Both the position numbers and the translations under genes were made by a program. A DNA stretch of 64,000 bases. Source: Ostrinia nubilalis. Taxonomy: Eukaryota; Arthropoda; Insecta; Lepidoptera; Crambidae. Positions 44,501 to 53,983 of this stretch are shown piece by piece (position 1 is the stretch's first letter; each line of letters begins with the position of its first letter). The stretch covers positions 1,178,001-1,242,000 of the forward strand of contig NC_087118.1 of assembly GCF_963855985.1 (NCBI RefSeq). The letters are read 5' to 3'. The notes beneath the pieces were generated by a model, which was not told where the DNA came from, ran no database searches, and worked only from the letters and a program-made list of their open reading frames with translations.

Positions 44501-45417
44501 TCTGATTCAATTTTAACCTCTTTCTCCGCTGTCTGTACTTTAACATTATATTTCTTTTTATTTTTTAGAATATCCTTATTATTGGTCATATGGATAGAGC
44601 ATCCGGAGTCAACAACGAAGTCTTCAGTTGTAGTAAGAAATGAGAAATGTCCTTTGTTCTTGTTCTTGAAAAAACAATCTTTCTCAGTATGATTTGTTTT
44701 CTTGCAAATTGAACATTTTCGCAGACCCTTATTTTTAAAGAAACAATCCTTATCAGTATGGTTGTTCTTTTTGCATATCGAACACTTCTTTTCAAATTTC
44801 TGATATTTTCTTGTTTGCGCTCTAAATGCTACTGTTGTGGTCATGACATCTTCTTTATTCTGTCTCAGTTCTTCCGATAACAGTCTTGACGTTAGTTGAT
44901 TTAACGTTCTTTCTGTCAATGGGGTTGAATCCCAAGCAGTGATGAAATAATTCCACTTTGGTGGCAAGCTCGAAAGTATCTTCGATATTATCATATTTTC
45001 ATGGATGTTCTCTCCTAGTGAATTTAGCTTTTGGGCAATGTTATATATGTTTGAAACGTTATACGTGATGTCTTTCGTCTGATCAAACGTATACTTGTAG
45101 AACTCTTGTAACAAATTGCACTTTTGCTCACCGGATGTTTTTTCAAATATGAACTCGAGTTTGTCATACATCTCTTTAGCGTTTTTCATGCACATGATCA
45201 AGGGTATATGTCGCTTATCAATTGTTTGAACAATGATTTTCTGCACCTGTGCGTCCCTTTTGACGTCCACAACTCTTTGTTTTTCATCTTGTGGTTGTAT
45301 TACGTCCATCAGACCATAACTGTTTAGTAGTATGGTAAATTGGAATTTCCACATGGAATATGAATCGGCGTCCACGAGGCGCACAATATTATTTACTTCC
45401 TCATATCGCACCTCCAT
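41588..45417 (-). pseudogene. Copia gag-pol, one frameshift and one stop
   Basis: Starts MEVRYEEVNN 25 bases after the 5' LTR. Gag has two C-X2-C-X4-H-X4-C knuckles (CSICKKNNHTDKDC and CSICKKTNHTEKDC). Protease FVVDSGCSIHMTNN. Integrase zinc region HIRFGHPGKETL ... CEICLKAKQ, then core HTDLL, CDNGGEYTS and PQQNGKAERFNRTL. The frame shifts near 43675 (after DMWGEAV). RT has YVDDIILIG; a TAA near 42285 follows DMKTPM; RNase H has FSDADWAGD and STAEAEYVA. The order protease-integrase-RT-RNase H defines Copia. An acidic repeat EEEEKDQIRTEETSEQ is duplicated before RT. Confidence 0.92.
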
Positions 45418-45442
45418 TTTGAGGAACTACGCTCTGCTACCA

Positions 45443-45635
45443 TGTAGCGAATATGAGTTTTAAGTTTTACTTTGTGATATTAAATTAAACACAGTTTTTA
45501 CGATTTTACGAAGGCAATCGCCGCCATTCTTATATTTTCAATAGACCACAGAGAAACTTCAAAATATATTTTTAATCATAAAAACGTTAAGGCATTGGAA
45601 CAGCGATTACCAGCCAGATACAATAATCGATAACA
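45443..45635 (-). repeat. 5' LTR of Copia
   Basis: 193 bp; 191 match the 3' copy. Followed on the minus strand by the PBS at 45442-45427. Confidence 0.9.
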
Positions 45636-45640
45636 TGAAC

Positions 45641-46270
45641 TTCATTGGTGTCTTTTCATCGAAGTCTTCTGCTTTAAGATATTCCAGCACCATTTCCTCA
45701 TGTTCTGGTGAGCCTTCATAGGGATGGGGTTGAAAGACGTTTGTTAAGTGTTCAGCAAATGTATTTGCTTTCTCCTGGTCACTACGAGCCCAGTTGCTGT
45801 CTGTTCTTCTCAGTGGTGAGGAAATAGTTATAGGCCGTTTAATGTTCTTTGTCGCTTTCCATAGTGAGTAGTCAGTAGCAGCGGTGGAATCGAGGCTCTC
45901 TAGGTATGCCTGAAACCCTGCGTTTCTGTCTTGTTCAAGAATACGCTTTAGTTCTGCTATTTTGTAGTTTAAGAGTTTTTTTGTGTCAGGGCATCTGTTT
46001 TTCTGCCATAGCTTGCGAAGCGCTCTTTTCTCTCTAACTTTGTCAAGAATGTGTGAGGGTATGTGTTGCTCAGCAAGATTGTGTTGATTTATTGGGGTTG
46101 AATTCCATGCTGCACTCTGAATGCTGGTGGTGAAAAATTTTATGGCGTCTAAAACGTCACCTTTTGTTTGTAGTGCAATAGGTTCACAAAATATGTCGTC
46201 TATTAGGACACGGAATAGGGGCCAGTTAGTCCTTTTGCTGTGCAATGTGCATCTTTTGGTAGTTTCTCTG
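45641..46270 (-). pseudogene. Jockey E: region between endonuclease and RT
   Basis: Reads SAAWNSTPINQHNLAEQHIP, REKRALRKLWQKNRCPDTKK, YSLWKATKNIKRPITISSPL, DSNWARSDQEKANTFAEHLT, VFQPHP. This W-x-A-T-K and A-x-x-F-A-x-H-L pattern is the usual Jockey linker ahead of RT. The frame continues into 41210 across the Copia site. Truncation is at about 46275. Confidence 0.85.
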
Positions 46271-46275
46271 AACTG

Positions 46276-46718
46276 AAAGATAATAATTAAAAATTAATCA
46301 AACTTATTGTTTTGTGAAGGTAATTCAATGGCCTAGTCAATTATTTAGAAACATTAAATTAGACTATTGATGCAAATAAAACTCTTCAATTTGTTTGTAT
46401 TGATATTCCATTTATCCTAAATCAAAGTCCATTCTTAAATTAATCGTTAATGTCATTATTTCTATTACAATAGAAAAGTAGATGAGGTAGGTACCTAATT
46501 AGTTAAATAAAATTTCCGAATCATTTCCGTTCCAACTTGGTATTTATTTATGACCTATCTTATGTACCTGTGATTTAACAATAAACACAATTTTAATTTG
46601 AATAGTAAAAAAAAGTTTGTTGCATTTCTTAATTTTATTTTGGTGACTGTACATTGCGCTAGCCGGCGGCCGGCGGCACGTGTCTAAAGGCGGCGGCAAG
46701 TTCGTTTGCTGCGCCGGC
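46276..46718. other. interior of element M, no gene; GC-rich block at right
   Basis: AT-rich to 46650, then a block rich in CGGCGGC words (46660-46718). A loosely similar GC-rich block occurs at 50010-50095. No frame is supported. Confidence 0.35.
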
Positions 46719-47852
46719 TAGTGTTGTACGATACGACACTCGAGTCTTGGAATCTTACTTATTAAAAATTTGAAGAAAATAAAATAGCAATGAATTAAGA
46801 CTGTGTGTTTATTATTTTATTGGACCGTTTTCACTTTTTGATTACGAAAATCGTCAGTCTTTAGATGGATTGGATACTTCTGATTCGATTATTTGCGTTT
46901 AATGCAATTTTATTGATATTACATTTGTATCGTGCGATTTATTTTATTTTCAATCAGGATATAACATACGGATGATGATATGAAATCACTCATTATTGCC
47001 TATTAGTATACACCAACTCAAGTTCATGTCATGATTCAGTCTAGCTCAAAGAACTTAAAATACTCGAAAGGACTCGGAAGACTCAATTATTCATGTGACT
47101 AACGAGTCCTAGTCCTAAAAATAAACTCAAGTCTCGAAATAAAGACTTTTAAGACTCGAGGCACAGAATAAGTAATAGTACAGGTACAGAAGGATTACTC
47201 CGCAAGACGATTTAAATAAATGCGAGTCTTGCTACGACGCGATACAGTGGAATTCAGCTCGCACAGCATTACGTACCTACAATTTTATTCACCTACAAGT
47301 TTTGTCTCTTTCTATCGCGTGCCTCTGAACTCTTCTTACGCTGTTAGGGTTGCTGTCTAGTGAAAAAATAATTAATCTAGGTACTTATTTGTAATGAGGT
47401 ACGTATGTAGGTAAGTATGCATTCATTATGGAAACCTTGGGAGAGGCCTTTGTCCAGCAGTGGACGTCATTTGGCTGAAACGAACGTACGAATTCTGAGC
47501 AGTAGTCATGGTAGGTTAGGTTCCTATACTATCCTAAGAATTATTGATTACCTACATGGCCAACATACCTTTCAGCATCTTTGGGAAGCGAAAAAAAAGA
47601 TAAATCCGGTAGATTTCTTTTCGAATTTTAACACCCGAACGCCGCACAATATTTCTTTCTCTTTATGTCCATTTTTAAATAATACTTCGATCATAGAATT
47701 ATAATCATACTACAACGCACGCCAGCGTCCTGACGGGCGCGCGCGTGACACTCGACTGATATAATACCCGCCGGCGGGGCGCTTCGCTGTAGGTAATTAT
47801 CGGATGTACCGCGCGGAGTGAGCCAGGCCTGCTCGAGGTTCTTACAACACTA
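46719..47852. mobile_element. hAT-3: small non-autonomous hAT-like element
   Basis: The ends TAGTGTTGTA-C/A-GA followed by CTCGAGTCTT are inverted. The flanking 8 bp (GCGCCGGC and GCGCGGTC) are alike in six positions, consistent with a decayed 8-bp TSD. Without the 670-bp insert at 47162-47831 it is about 460 bp and non-coding. Confidence 0.6.
47162..47831. mobile_element. unclassified small element with 7-bp TSD, short copy
   Basis: Starts CACAGAATAAG and ends GAGCCAGGCCTG, like 9860-10761, with TSD CTCGAGG (47155-47161, 47832-47838). It lacks the internal 5' tandem duplication of the other copy; elsewhere the two are about 97-98 percent identical. Confidence 0.78.
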
Positions 47853-48400
47853 GCGCGGTCGGCTATTGTGAGGGACGGCTGTCTTTGATACCGCCGCGAC
47901 TCCGCCACGCATAAATAAGGATGTCAACTCTAAAATTCTTTCTAATCTTAACAATAATAAAACTATCATTATTTACTTTTATAAATTTATTTTTTGTTTC
48001 TACGATGATTTTAATGATTATTATTTCAGTTTAAAATTGATAGTTGGGAACAATTATTTACTTCGGAATACTAAAGACTGCCGATAAAATCACAGGTAGA
48101 TAATTCGATAGCGTTTAGTTTCTGCTATGATCGAGTCAATTACGAATCACATTTTTAATTTGCTAAGGGGATATTAAGCGATTAAAATTAACATGAAAAA
48201 TGTGCCTGCTTTAACGTAATAATAACTGTAATTCTAAATTTCATAGTCATGGTAACTATCCCATTTGTGTATGGCATAAAAATAAGTCATTGATTTCGGC
48301 AACTAACTTTTTTGCTTCGTTTCGTTGCTACGTTTGAAATAAAAGATTTTTGCAAGCGCAAAGGTATTTTAACGAACTTTTGAATAAACATCATTCCATT
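47853..48400. other. interior of element M, no gene seen
   Basis: A short GC-rich start (47853-47910), then AT-rich sequence without supported frames. Confidence 0.35.
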
Positions 48401-48413
48401 AAAAAAATCTTAT

Positions 48414-48614
48414 GTGGTAAGTACTTATTTAGTGAAGTACTTACCACATTGCAAGAAAGGATTTTTTCCTGGCGGCTTGGTGACTGGAATTGAACCGCCA
48501 CCGGTGCAGACTGAGAAGATGGTGAATTGTCTGCACGTGAAAAAGAGGTTGTCCGGCTTGCAGAAATTTATAAAAGTTACCGTTCCTTGTATGAGATTAA
48601 AAAAATGTAAATAA
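48414..48614 (+). other. short open frame with nearby AATAAA, nature unknown
   Basis: A 66-codon frame ending with basic residues (KVTVPCMRLKKCK), followed within a few bases by AATAAA. The second half starting at TEKMVNCLHVKKRL follows a CAG that could be a splice acceptor. I recognise no family; it may be chance. Confidence 0.2.
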
Positions 48615-48980
48615 AACAGCTCCCTCTCAATTGACACAATTTATTTTGTCTCGTAAGCTTGAATACAGTTGACAATTACGATATTATAACTACTGTAATA
48701 GATAGTGCCAATCTCAAGGGATTCAGGGTCGTTAATTAGGTTCGGTTTGGTGAATATTATTGCCACTACAAATTTCTTAAAACTCAGCCTAAATATTAAG
48801 ACTCTAATAGTTAAGATAACTGCACGATGTCAGGTCGGAAAGACTCCTACTTGAAGGATGGAAAAGTGGGTACCTTGGAAGCCATGCGGTTATAAGCCGT
48901 TACCCTGAACGTTCCTCTCTTCTTCCGGGGTCCAACGGGTCTCGCACACTTTTAGGCTCCAAGCAGCGTCCTCCACGGCC

Positions 48981-49451
48981 TCAAGCGCGCAGTGCCAGAT
49001 GAAGCTCTTGGATCTCCTCGACAGGTAAGCGTTCAAACTCTTGCAGAGACAGAGGTTTGATGACAAGGAGGAAATGCGAAGAGATCAGCAGTTTAGAAAG
49101 GAGAAATAATTCATACGAAATGAAGAGAAATTAAAATATATGAAATATCATCAAAATATTATGTTTAAATTATAAAATAATGAAATCCCGAATCTGAAAC
49201 GAAAAATACGAGTGTCAGCATCACAAGTGGAACGTGGCATCAGGTTATGAAAAAACCCGCAATGGGAAACGAATACTTACAAAGACTGTTCGCTAATTTG
49301 AGCTTCACTCGCAGTCTTCAGCAACCCAATACCCTCATCCGAATAGGATTTAGGGAATTTCTGAAAGAAACGATCACATGAAATACCACGTACTGGAATA
49401 CGAAAAATATCAATCACGAAAAATAAATAAATTCTCCGACGGGAACTTACC
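48981..49451 (-). pseudogene. spliced gene-like fragment of unknown identity
   Basis: On the minus strand, exon 49281-49360 is bounded by TTTCTTTCAG and GTAAGT and reads KFPKSYSDEGIGLLKTASEA then QISEQS. It joins in phase to 48981-49037, which reads FERLPVEEIQELHLALRA and ends in TGA. A donor GTAAGT also follows ATGAG at 49451. AATAAA lies downstream at about 48645. Intron sizes would be 90 and 243 bp. No in-frame start codon is found upstream, so the gene is incomplete or captured. I do not recognise the protein. Confidence 0.4.
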
Positions 49452-50345
49452 TCATGTGTGTTTATTTTTAAAATATATTAAGAAATTATCGTGGATGCAT
49501 TCTGCAACACACGATTTGAAACACAGGGGATTACATCCCCGAAAATAATAAAATTGCGGTTGCGCAAGATCGACCAAAATTCCAAAGTGATTTGACAGCT
49601 CAACTGACAGTGACAATGACTCGCATTGACATCGCGAAACGTTTCGTTTCGCCGCTTAGATAAAAAGCAAACACTAACAAAAACCATGATGAAAACAATT
49701 TCCAGAACACCGAAAATACTCCATTAAAAAATAGAACAATCAAAATAAAAACATTAGGAATGTTTCATAAAAATAGATTTGAATTTACTGAGCAAAAAGC
49801 GCCATCTATTGCAAATTAATTCCAAATCACGTCCATAGATGTCGCTAGTGGTATCCAAAATCTGAACATCGAGTAAGAAACTAAATTTGTGAAAAACAGC
49901 AAAACTGCAACGCTACAACATAAGATTTTTTTATGTTACCATAAATAAATAAACTTTAATTTTCTCCTTAATTTAATCCTTAAATAACTAGTAGTAGCCC
50001 TAGAATAGCTTGTGCGGTCCGTCGTCCGGCGGCACTCTTGTGTCCGCGGCCAGTGGCCCAACGGCAGCACAAGCGCAATGGCGGCCATTACGTAAGCTAG
50101 TGTGCGTGCGGATCTTTGTCAGTGTAGTAGTGAATCAGTTGAACAGGGTGTTGTATTGGGTTGATAAGAAATGAAGTTGTTTCCTTAATTATCTCCGAAA
50201 CTAGCCTGAATTATTGGCTCAAACTTTGGGAACGTATTCAGTGTGACGTATACATGCTCCCATTAAACGGAACGTAGCTGATTTAGAAGGACCCTATATA
50301 TCATGCAAATGAAATCAATGGCCATACGACCCAAAAGTGAAAGAT

Positions 50346-50640
50346 TTATAAATCCCAGTATTTCTTCTCTAAGCTTTGCAAAAACAAAATTTTATTGACC
50401 CTTTTGGCTTGCAATCTGCTTCTCTGCTGTGTAAGAACCTGTGCGGCTTTTGAGAAAAGTCGTTCAGATGGAACTGAGCTAGCCACCATGGTTAAATATT
50501 TAAAAGCCACATTGTATAACGTTGGGAACTGTATTTTATAGTCTGCCCACACTTCTAATGGGTTTTCGTCAATCTACTCACTGGAGTCCTCAAATAAAGC
50601 GATAACTCATCTGAAAGACTTTCATTGGTATTATTTGTTT
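50346..50640 (-). pseudogene. hAT-1 transposase C-terminal remnant
   Basis: Reads WADYKIQFPTLYNVAFKYL, then ASSVPSERLFSKAAQVLTQQ and VNKILFLQSL, the hAT dimerisation domain (W..n...fP.La..A..yL.i.atSv.sERlFS). Just upstream, SDELSLYLRTPVSRL lies in a shifted frame. The remaining transposase is absent, so hAT-1 is a deletion derivative. Confidence 0.82.
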
Positions 50641-50824
50641 TCCAATTCGTTGAACCAGTTTATTTAAAGGAATAAGCAATTCGATTTTTGGTATATCGGA
50701 TGAAATATATCGATATTCAATTCGATACTAGGCATTTCGATAATATCGGATGGAAGCGATATTATCGCGTAATGTATCGATATTTTTTTAGTATCGATTT
50801 ATATCGCCCACTACTAGGACAAAG

Positions 50825-52595
50825 GTAGTTTTCAGTTGATGAATTTTCATGTTTTACCATCTGGTGTAGTTGTTTGCAAATTAGTATTACGTCCAATCAA
50901 GTGATAATTTAATCTTAATTCAAAATAATTTTTGGTTTGGCTCAGTGGTACAAAATGGTATAAAAAAAAGGGGCCGTTAAGAACATGCAATAAATTACGT
51001 CACGTGCTCAATCACGCGTGACCTCAGCTGAGTTTACATTGAATGAAGATGTTATTGTAAATTATTTGATTCCTAGGTGGTAGCAGTGGTAGGTTCACCA
51101 CTGATGTGAATATTATCGATAAGGACGTACGTGACGTATGTTAATAGACTAAAACTATTAGAATTGCTTAAATAGACTTCCTGAATTCCTTGTCGGTTTA
51201 CCTTGTAGGTACTCGTTTAGTAGAATACGGGCGGTGAGCTTAAAATATGATTTCATCTTAGGAAAGTAGCAGCCTTGCCAATTTGCACTTGCGTACCTAC
51301 TATTCATGATCAATTGAGAAGAATGCCATAGGGTTATGTACCAGTCTAAAGTTGAAGTCAAGGTACATGCTGATCACAGTTGTGGTGATGATGATGTCTT
51401 TTTCTCGAGTTTGCTCTTGAGCCGTAAATCGTGGTGTGTAGTCGGTGAGTGATGCACACGGTGGTATGAGGACGTGGTCTTGGTAGACCGTAGTGTGTAG
51501 TCCGTGGGTGATGCACACAGTGTTGTGATGGTACTTAATGGTACAGTTTCAGTAATGGTGATTACTGTGGCATATGGAGATACTCGAGTGTCCTACGAAT
51601 TTATTAGTGACTAACATTATTGAAATGTTGAAGTTAATGATCATGTTACATAGCCCTGGCTACTTCTATGTTCTTAAATGTTAAGTTTCGATTTTAGAAA
51701 ATAATTAGAATTGAGTTAGTTTACTTTCATGTTTTAATAGCAGTGATTGTGGTAGCGATTGGTAGTGTAATTATGAACATTGGATTGCAATGAAAATAGA
51801 ACGCCTGAGGTAGACGTGTCTAATGTAGTACAAAAATGCTAGATAAAGTATTTGGTAGATGAGTGTACTTGATGGAGGTACATTGCTTTTTCATGGATGA
51901 TAATGAATCCCCTACATTCATATGGACATGGACCTTAAACCAGTTGTAGGATTAGTCGATCAAGACTCAATTATTTTAAAGTTACTTTTCTCAGTATCGT
52001 AGTATGCAAGTCGCTCAGATTGCTTGCATCTCCCGTGCATTCGTAGTCGTAAGCGTAAATCGGGCCTGATTTCCCGTAGCAGTGCGGCCATGACTGTGAA
52101 TGGCATGCGTTTGGCGGGGAGGTGTAAACGATCGCTGTGAGTCCACCGGATTGTTTGTATTCAGGTACCGGAAGGAGGTAGCCCATGATTGTGTTGTATT
52201 TGGGTACTGGATGAAAGTAGCCCATGATGTGTTGTATTCGGGTACCGGATGGAGGTAGCCCATGTTTGTGATATGGTGTAAGAAACAATCGGATGGAGAT
52301 GAAGAGTATTGTTTACTGCTTTGCTGGCCTTAGTTATTGTGATGTAGTTTATTGAGTTTTGATGGACCTTAATCTCTATTGTGTTTTGATAATGTATCAA
52401 GCGATCGCTAGGTAGATAGTAGCGTACGTGCCTCGCTGTATCGCACCTGCCGCGTTTCCGAATAGTCATCCGTTAAAATCTAACTGATCGTTGATTATTT
52501 CGTATTAAATTCTAATTGATTGTGGGAATAGACGTCTATACTGTAAATAGAGACGAATATTTCGAGTTTTCCCACCATGTCAGACCCACTTTATA
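50825..52595 (+). other. LTR2 interior: non-coding, locally repetitive
   Basis: Contains two copies of GTGTGTAGTC(G/C)GTG with GTGATGCACAC (near 51435 and 51490) and three of a unit GGTA(C/A)CGGATGGAGGTAGCCC-like (52160-52265). No gag or pol frame is seen, so most of the Gypsy coding sequence has been lost or replaced. Confidence 0.5.
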
Positions 52596-52768
52596 ATGAG
52601 TCAACCCATCTACCTACCTTCGTTTCAAATTGTGGAAATCTATGATGGTGACCGTTATGTTTTAAGATCCCTAATAATTAACAAACGTGTATTGAGTATT
52701 CACATGATCGTGTCAGGAAGACCCCTGAAGGCCCAGTACCTATTGAAAGAAACGAGTTGGATGACTAA
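52596..52768 (+). pseudogene. Gypsy integrase C-terminal remnant of LTR2
   Basis: Reads PSFQIVEIYDGDRYVLRSL, then after a +1 shift YSHDRVRKTPEGPVPIERNE and LDD before TAA. This matches the end of Gypsy integrase (GPFxIVEVLPNDRYVVxDL ... HDRLRxMPE). It shows LTR2 is a Gypsy derivative on the plus strand. Confidence 0.72.
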
Positions 52769-53227
52769 GTTCCATCTAATTAATTACAAGCACAGGTTTC
52801 TCAATTGTTTGGTCGGAGATTGTACCAGGATGCCGTAGCCGTAGCCTATTAGAAACTGGTATCTGCTCTGAGTAGTCCGTGGGGATTCGGTAGTGCGATA
52901 GTTCTGGGTGGTGCAGTAGGATCTGGCAGTGTGTAGCTAAGATCATAAAGTCATTGGTTGATTGACTTAGGCTCCCGAGGTAGGGTAGCAAAATGTGGAC
53001 CGCGATTGTGATACCTGGGACTCATTCAATTTTTGAAGTAATTTTTGGTAATGATGATTTACCACATGGTCTTAGTGACTTCAATGTAGCAATTATTAGG
53101 AATTGTGAATAGTAGTGATTGGATTCCTAAAAGCTAGGTAGTTTCTAATAGATAGCTATGGTTACTAGTTAGAAACACTAGACATCTATTTGGATGGCTT
53201 TTATTTGGAAGAGTGGATAGAGTATAG
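52769..53227 (+). other. LTR2 3' non-coding region
   Basis: No open frame supported. TAGTTTCTAATAGATAGCTA and similar A/T/G-rich words recur. Confidence 0.35.
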
Positions 53228-53480
53228 TAAACTAGTAGTAGAAAGAGTAACTAGTTGTAGAAAGAGTAACTAGTTGTAGAAAGAGTAACTAGTTGTAGAA
53301 AGAGTAACTAGTTGTAGAAAGAGTAACTAGTTGTAGAAAGAGTAACTAGTTGTAGAAAGAGTAACTAGTTGTAGAAAGAGTAACTAGTTGTAGAAAGAGT
53401 AACTAGTTGTAGAAAGAGTAACTAGTTGTAGAAAGAGTAACTAGTTGTAGAAAGAGTAACTAGTTGTAGAAAGAGTATCT
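53228..53480 (+). repeat. 19-bp tandem array
   Basis: About 12-13 nearly perfect copies of AGTAACTAGTTGTAGAAAG. The edge copies vary (TAGTAGTAGAAAG). It sits 140 bp before the 3' LTR of LTR2. Confidence 0.95.
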
Positions 53481-53618
53481 AGTAGTACTGAAAGTTTAGT
53501 TTCCTCATTACTGAAAGCACATAAGTTGCTTGAAATAGGATTGGCCGAGCGGATACTGTGCTGTTCTTTTGGTTTTTTCAGATGATCACACGAGGACGTG
53601 TGACACGCAGGATGGCCG

Positions 53619-53979
53619 TGTCGCAGACGGTCATGAGTACGGACACTAAAGTGAAACGCAAGTGCGCCACCTAGCGGCGAATCGGCGCAACACCGCTTTG
53701 GAGCGCTTCGACAGAGTCGTAACGGTCACGGCGGGACGGATCGAACTCACTTTCGCTCCGGACGCCGACAAGAGAAGACATCGTCACGGAACTGTCCCAC
53801 GTTTCACCTAGTGCCTATTTTATCGCTCGACGAAGTCTAGATTGTAGTACTAAGAACTAAGTGCTGATGTTGAACTCTGTTTGACGATTATTAAGTGTTC
53901 GAACACAAGTCTCATTCTCATTGCACGATACCCTATTTCGCCCACAATATCTGAGGTTCGAATCCCTGACGAGCCGACA
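53619..53979 (+). repeat. 3' LTR of LTR2
   Basis: 361 bp, same ends as the 5' LTR, with two substitutions and a 2-bp deletion relative to it. Followed by GATA, the TSD. Confidence 0.85.
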
Positions 53980-53983
53980 GATA

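Larger units (their letters stand above)
41216..45635 (-). mobile_element. Copia LTR retrotransposon
   Basis: 193-bp LTRs (41216-41408, 45443-45635) differ at two bases. TSD TGAAC at 41211-41215 and 45636-45640. On the minus strand the PBS TGGTAGCAGAGCG (45442 downward) is complementary to initiator tRNA-Met, and the purine tract AAGAGGTGG precedes the 3' LTR. Length 4420 bp. It sits in the RT gene of Jockey E, which reads KFTAKEV across the site once it is removed. Confidence 0.93.
36986..46275 (-). mobile_element. Jockey-type non-LTR element E, 5'-truncated, split by Transib and Copia
   Basis: The oligo(T) at about 36990-37008 is the poly(A) tail on the minus strand. Coding pieces in order: N-terminal linker (45641-46270), RT (40500-41210), RT C-terminus (37115-37561). 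The Copia insertion (TSD TGAAC) and the Transib insertion (TSD CGTTG) separate them, and both junctions read through in frame after removal. Its own TSD could not be fixed. The core is about 1.9 kb. Confidence 0.8.
36180..50296. mobile_element. element M: TA-flanked TIR element with large inserts
   Basis: TA at 36178-36179 and 50297-50298. Inverted ends start (C/T)AGGGTCCTTCTAAA and stay similar for roughly 75-100 bp (GCTACATTCC versus GCTACGTTCC, TACACTGAAC versus CACACTGAAT). Identity is only about 75-80 percent, so it is an old element. No transposase is recognised. It holds Jockey E (about 36986-46275) and hAT-3 (46719-47852), and in the right part gene-like exons at 48.9-49.5 kb. Confidence 0.65.
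12684..50816 (-). mobile_element. hAT-1: non-autonomous hAT holding 37 kb of later inserts
   Basis: The 8-bp direct repeat GGACAAAG flanks the unit (12676-12683, 50817-50824). The left end starts TAGTGATG and the right end, reverse complemented, starts TAGTAGTGGGCG; both continue into ATATCGATA-rich subterminal sequence. hAT elements make 8-bp TSDs. The hAT's own sequence is only about 740 bp: 12684-12743, 36010-36179 and 50297-50816, the last with a transposase C-terminal remnant. Two large units inserted into it: non-LTR C (12744-36009) and element M (36180-50296). Confidence 0.78.
11007..53979 (+). mobile_element. LTR2: Gypsy-derived LTR element of 43 kb with nested inserts
   Basis: Two direct repeats (11007-11369, 363 bp; 53619-53979, 361 bp) start TGTCGCAG and end GAGCCGACA. 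They differ by two substitutions and a 2-bp indel. The flanks share GATA (11003-11006 and 53980-53983), a 4-bp TSD as used by many Gypsy elements. A plus-strand remnant of an integrase C-terminus at 52596-52768 confirms a Gypsy origin and the orientation. The body that is not nested (11370-12683 and 50825-53618) is about 4.1 kb, and most of it is repeat-rich non-coding DNA. I could not identify a convincing primer binding site. Confidence 0.8.

Noticed and set aside
47417..47704. 95-codon frame, also seen near 10379-10612
   Set aside because: It belongs to the small 7-bp-TSD repeat; length and frame differ between the two copies, so it is not conserved coding.
51971..52469. overlapping minus-strand frames of 82-105 codons
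   Set aside because: They are translations of a short direct repeat (GGAGGTAGCCCATG) in the LTR2 non-coding region.
53228..53480. CRISPR array
   Set aside because: Copies are contiguous 19-mers with no spacers.
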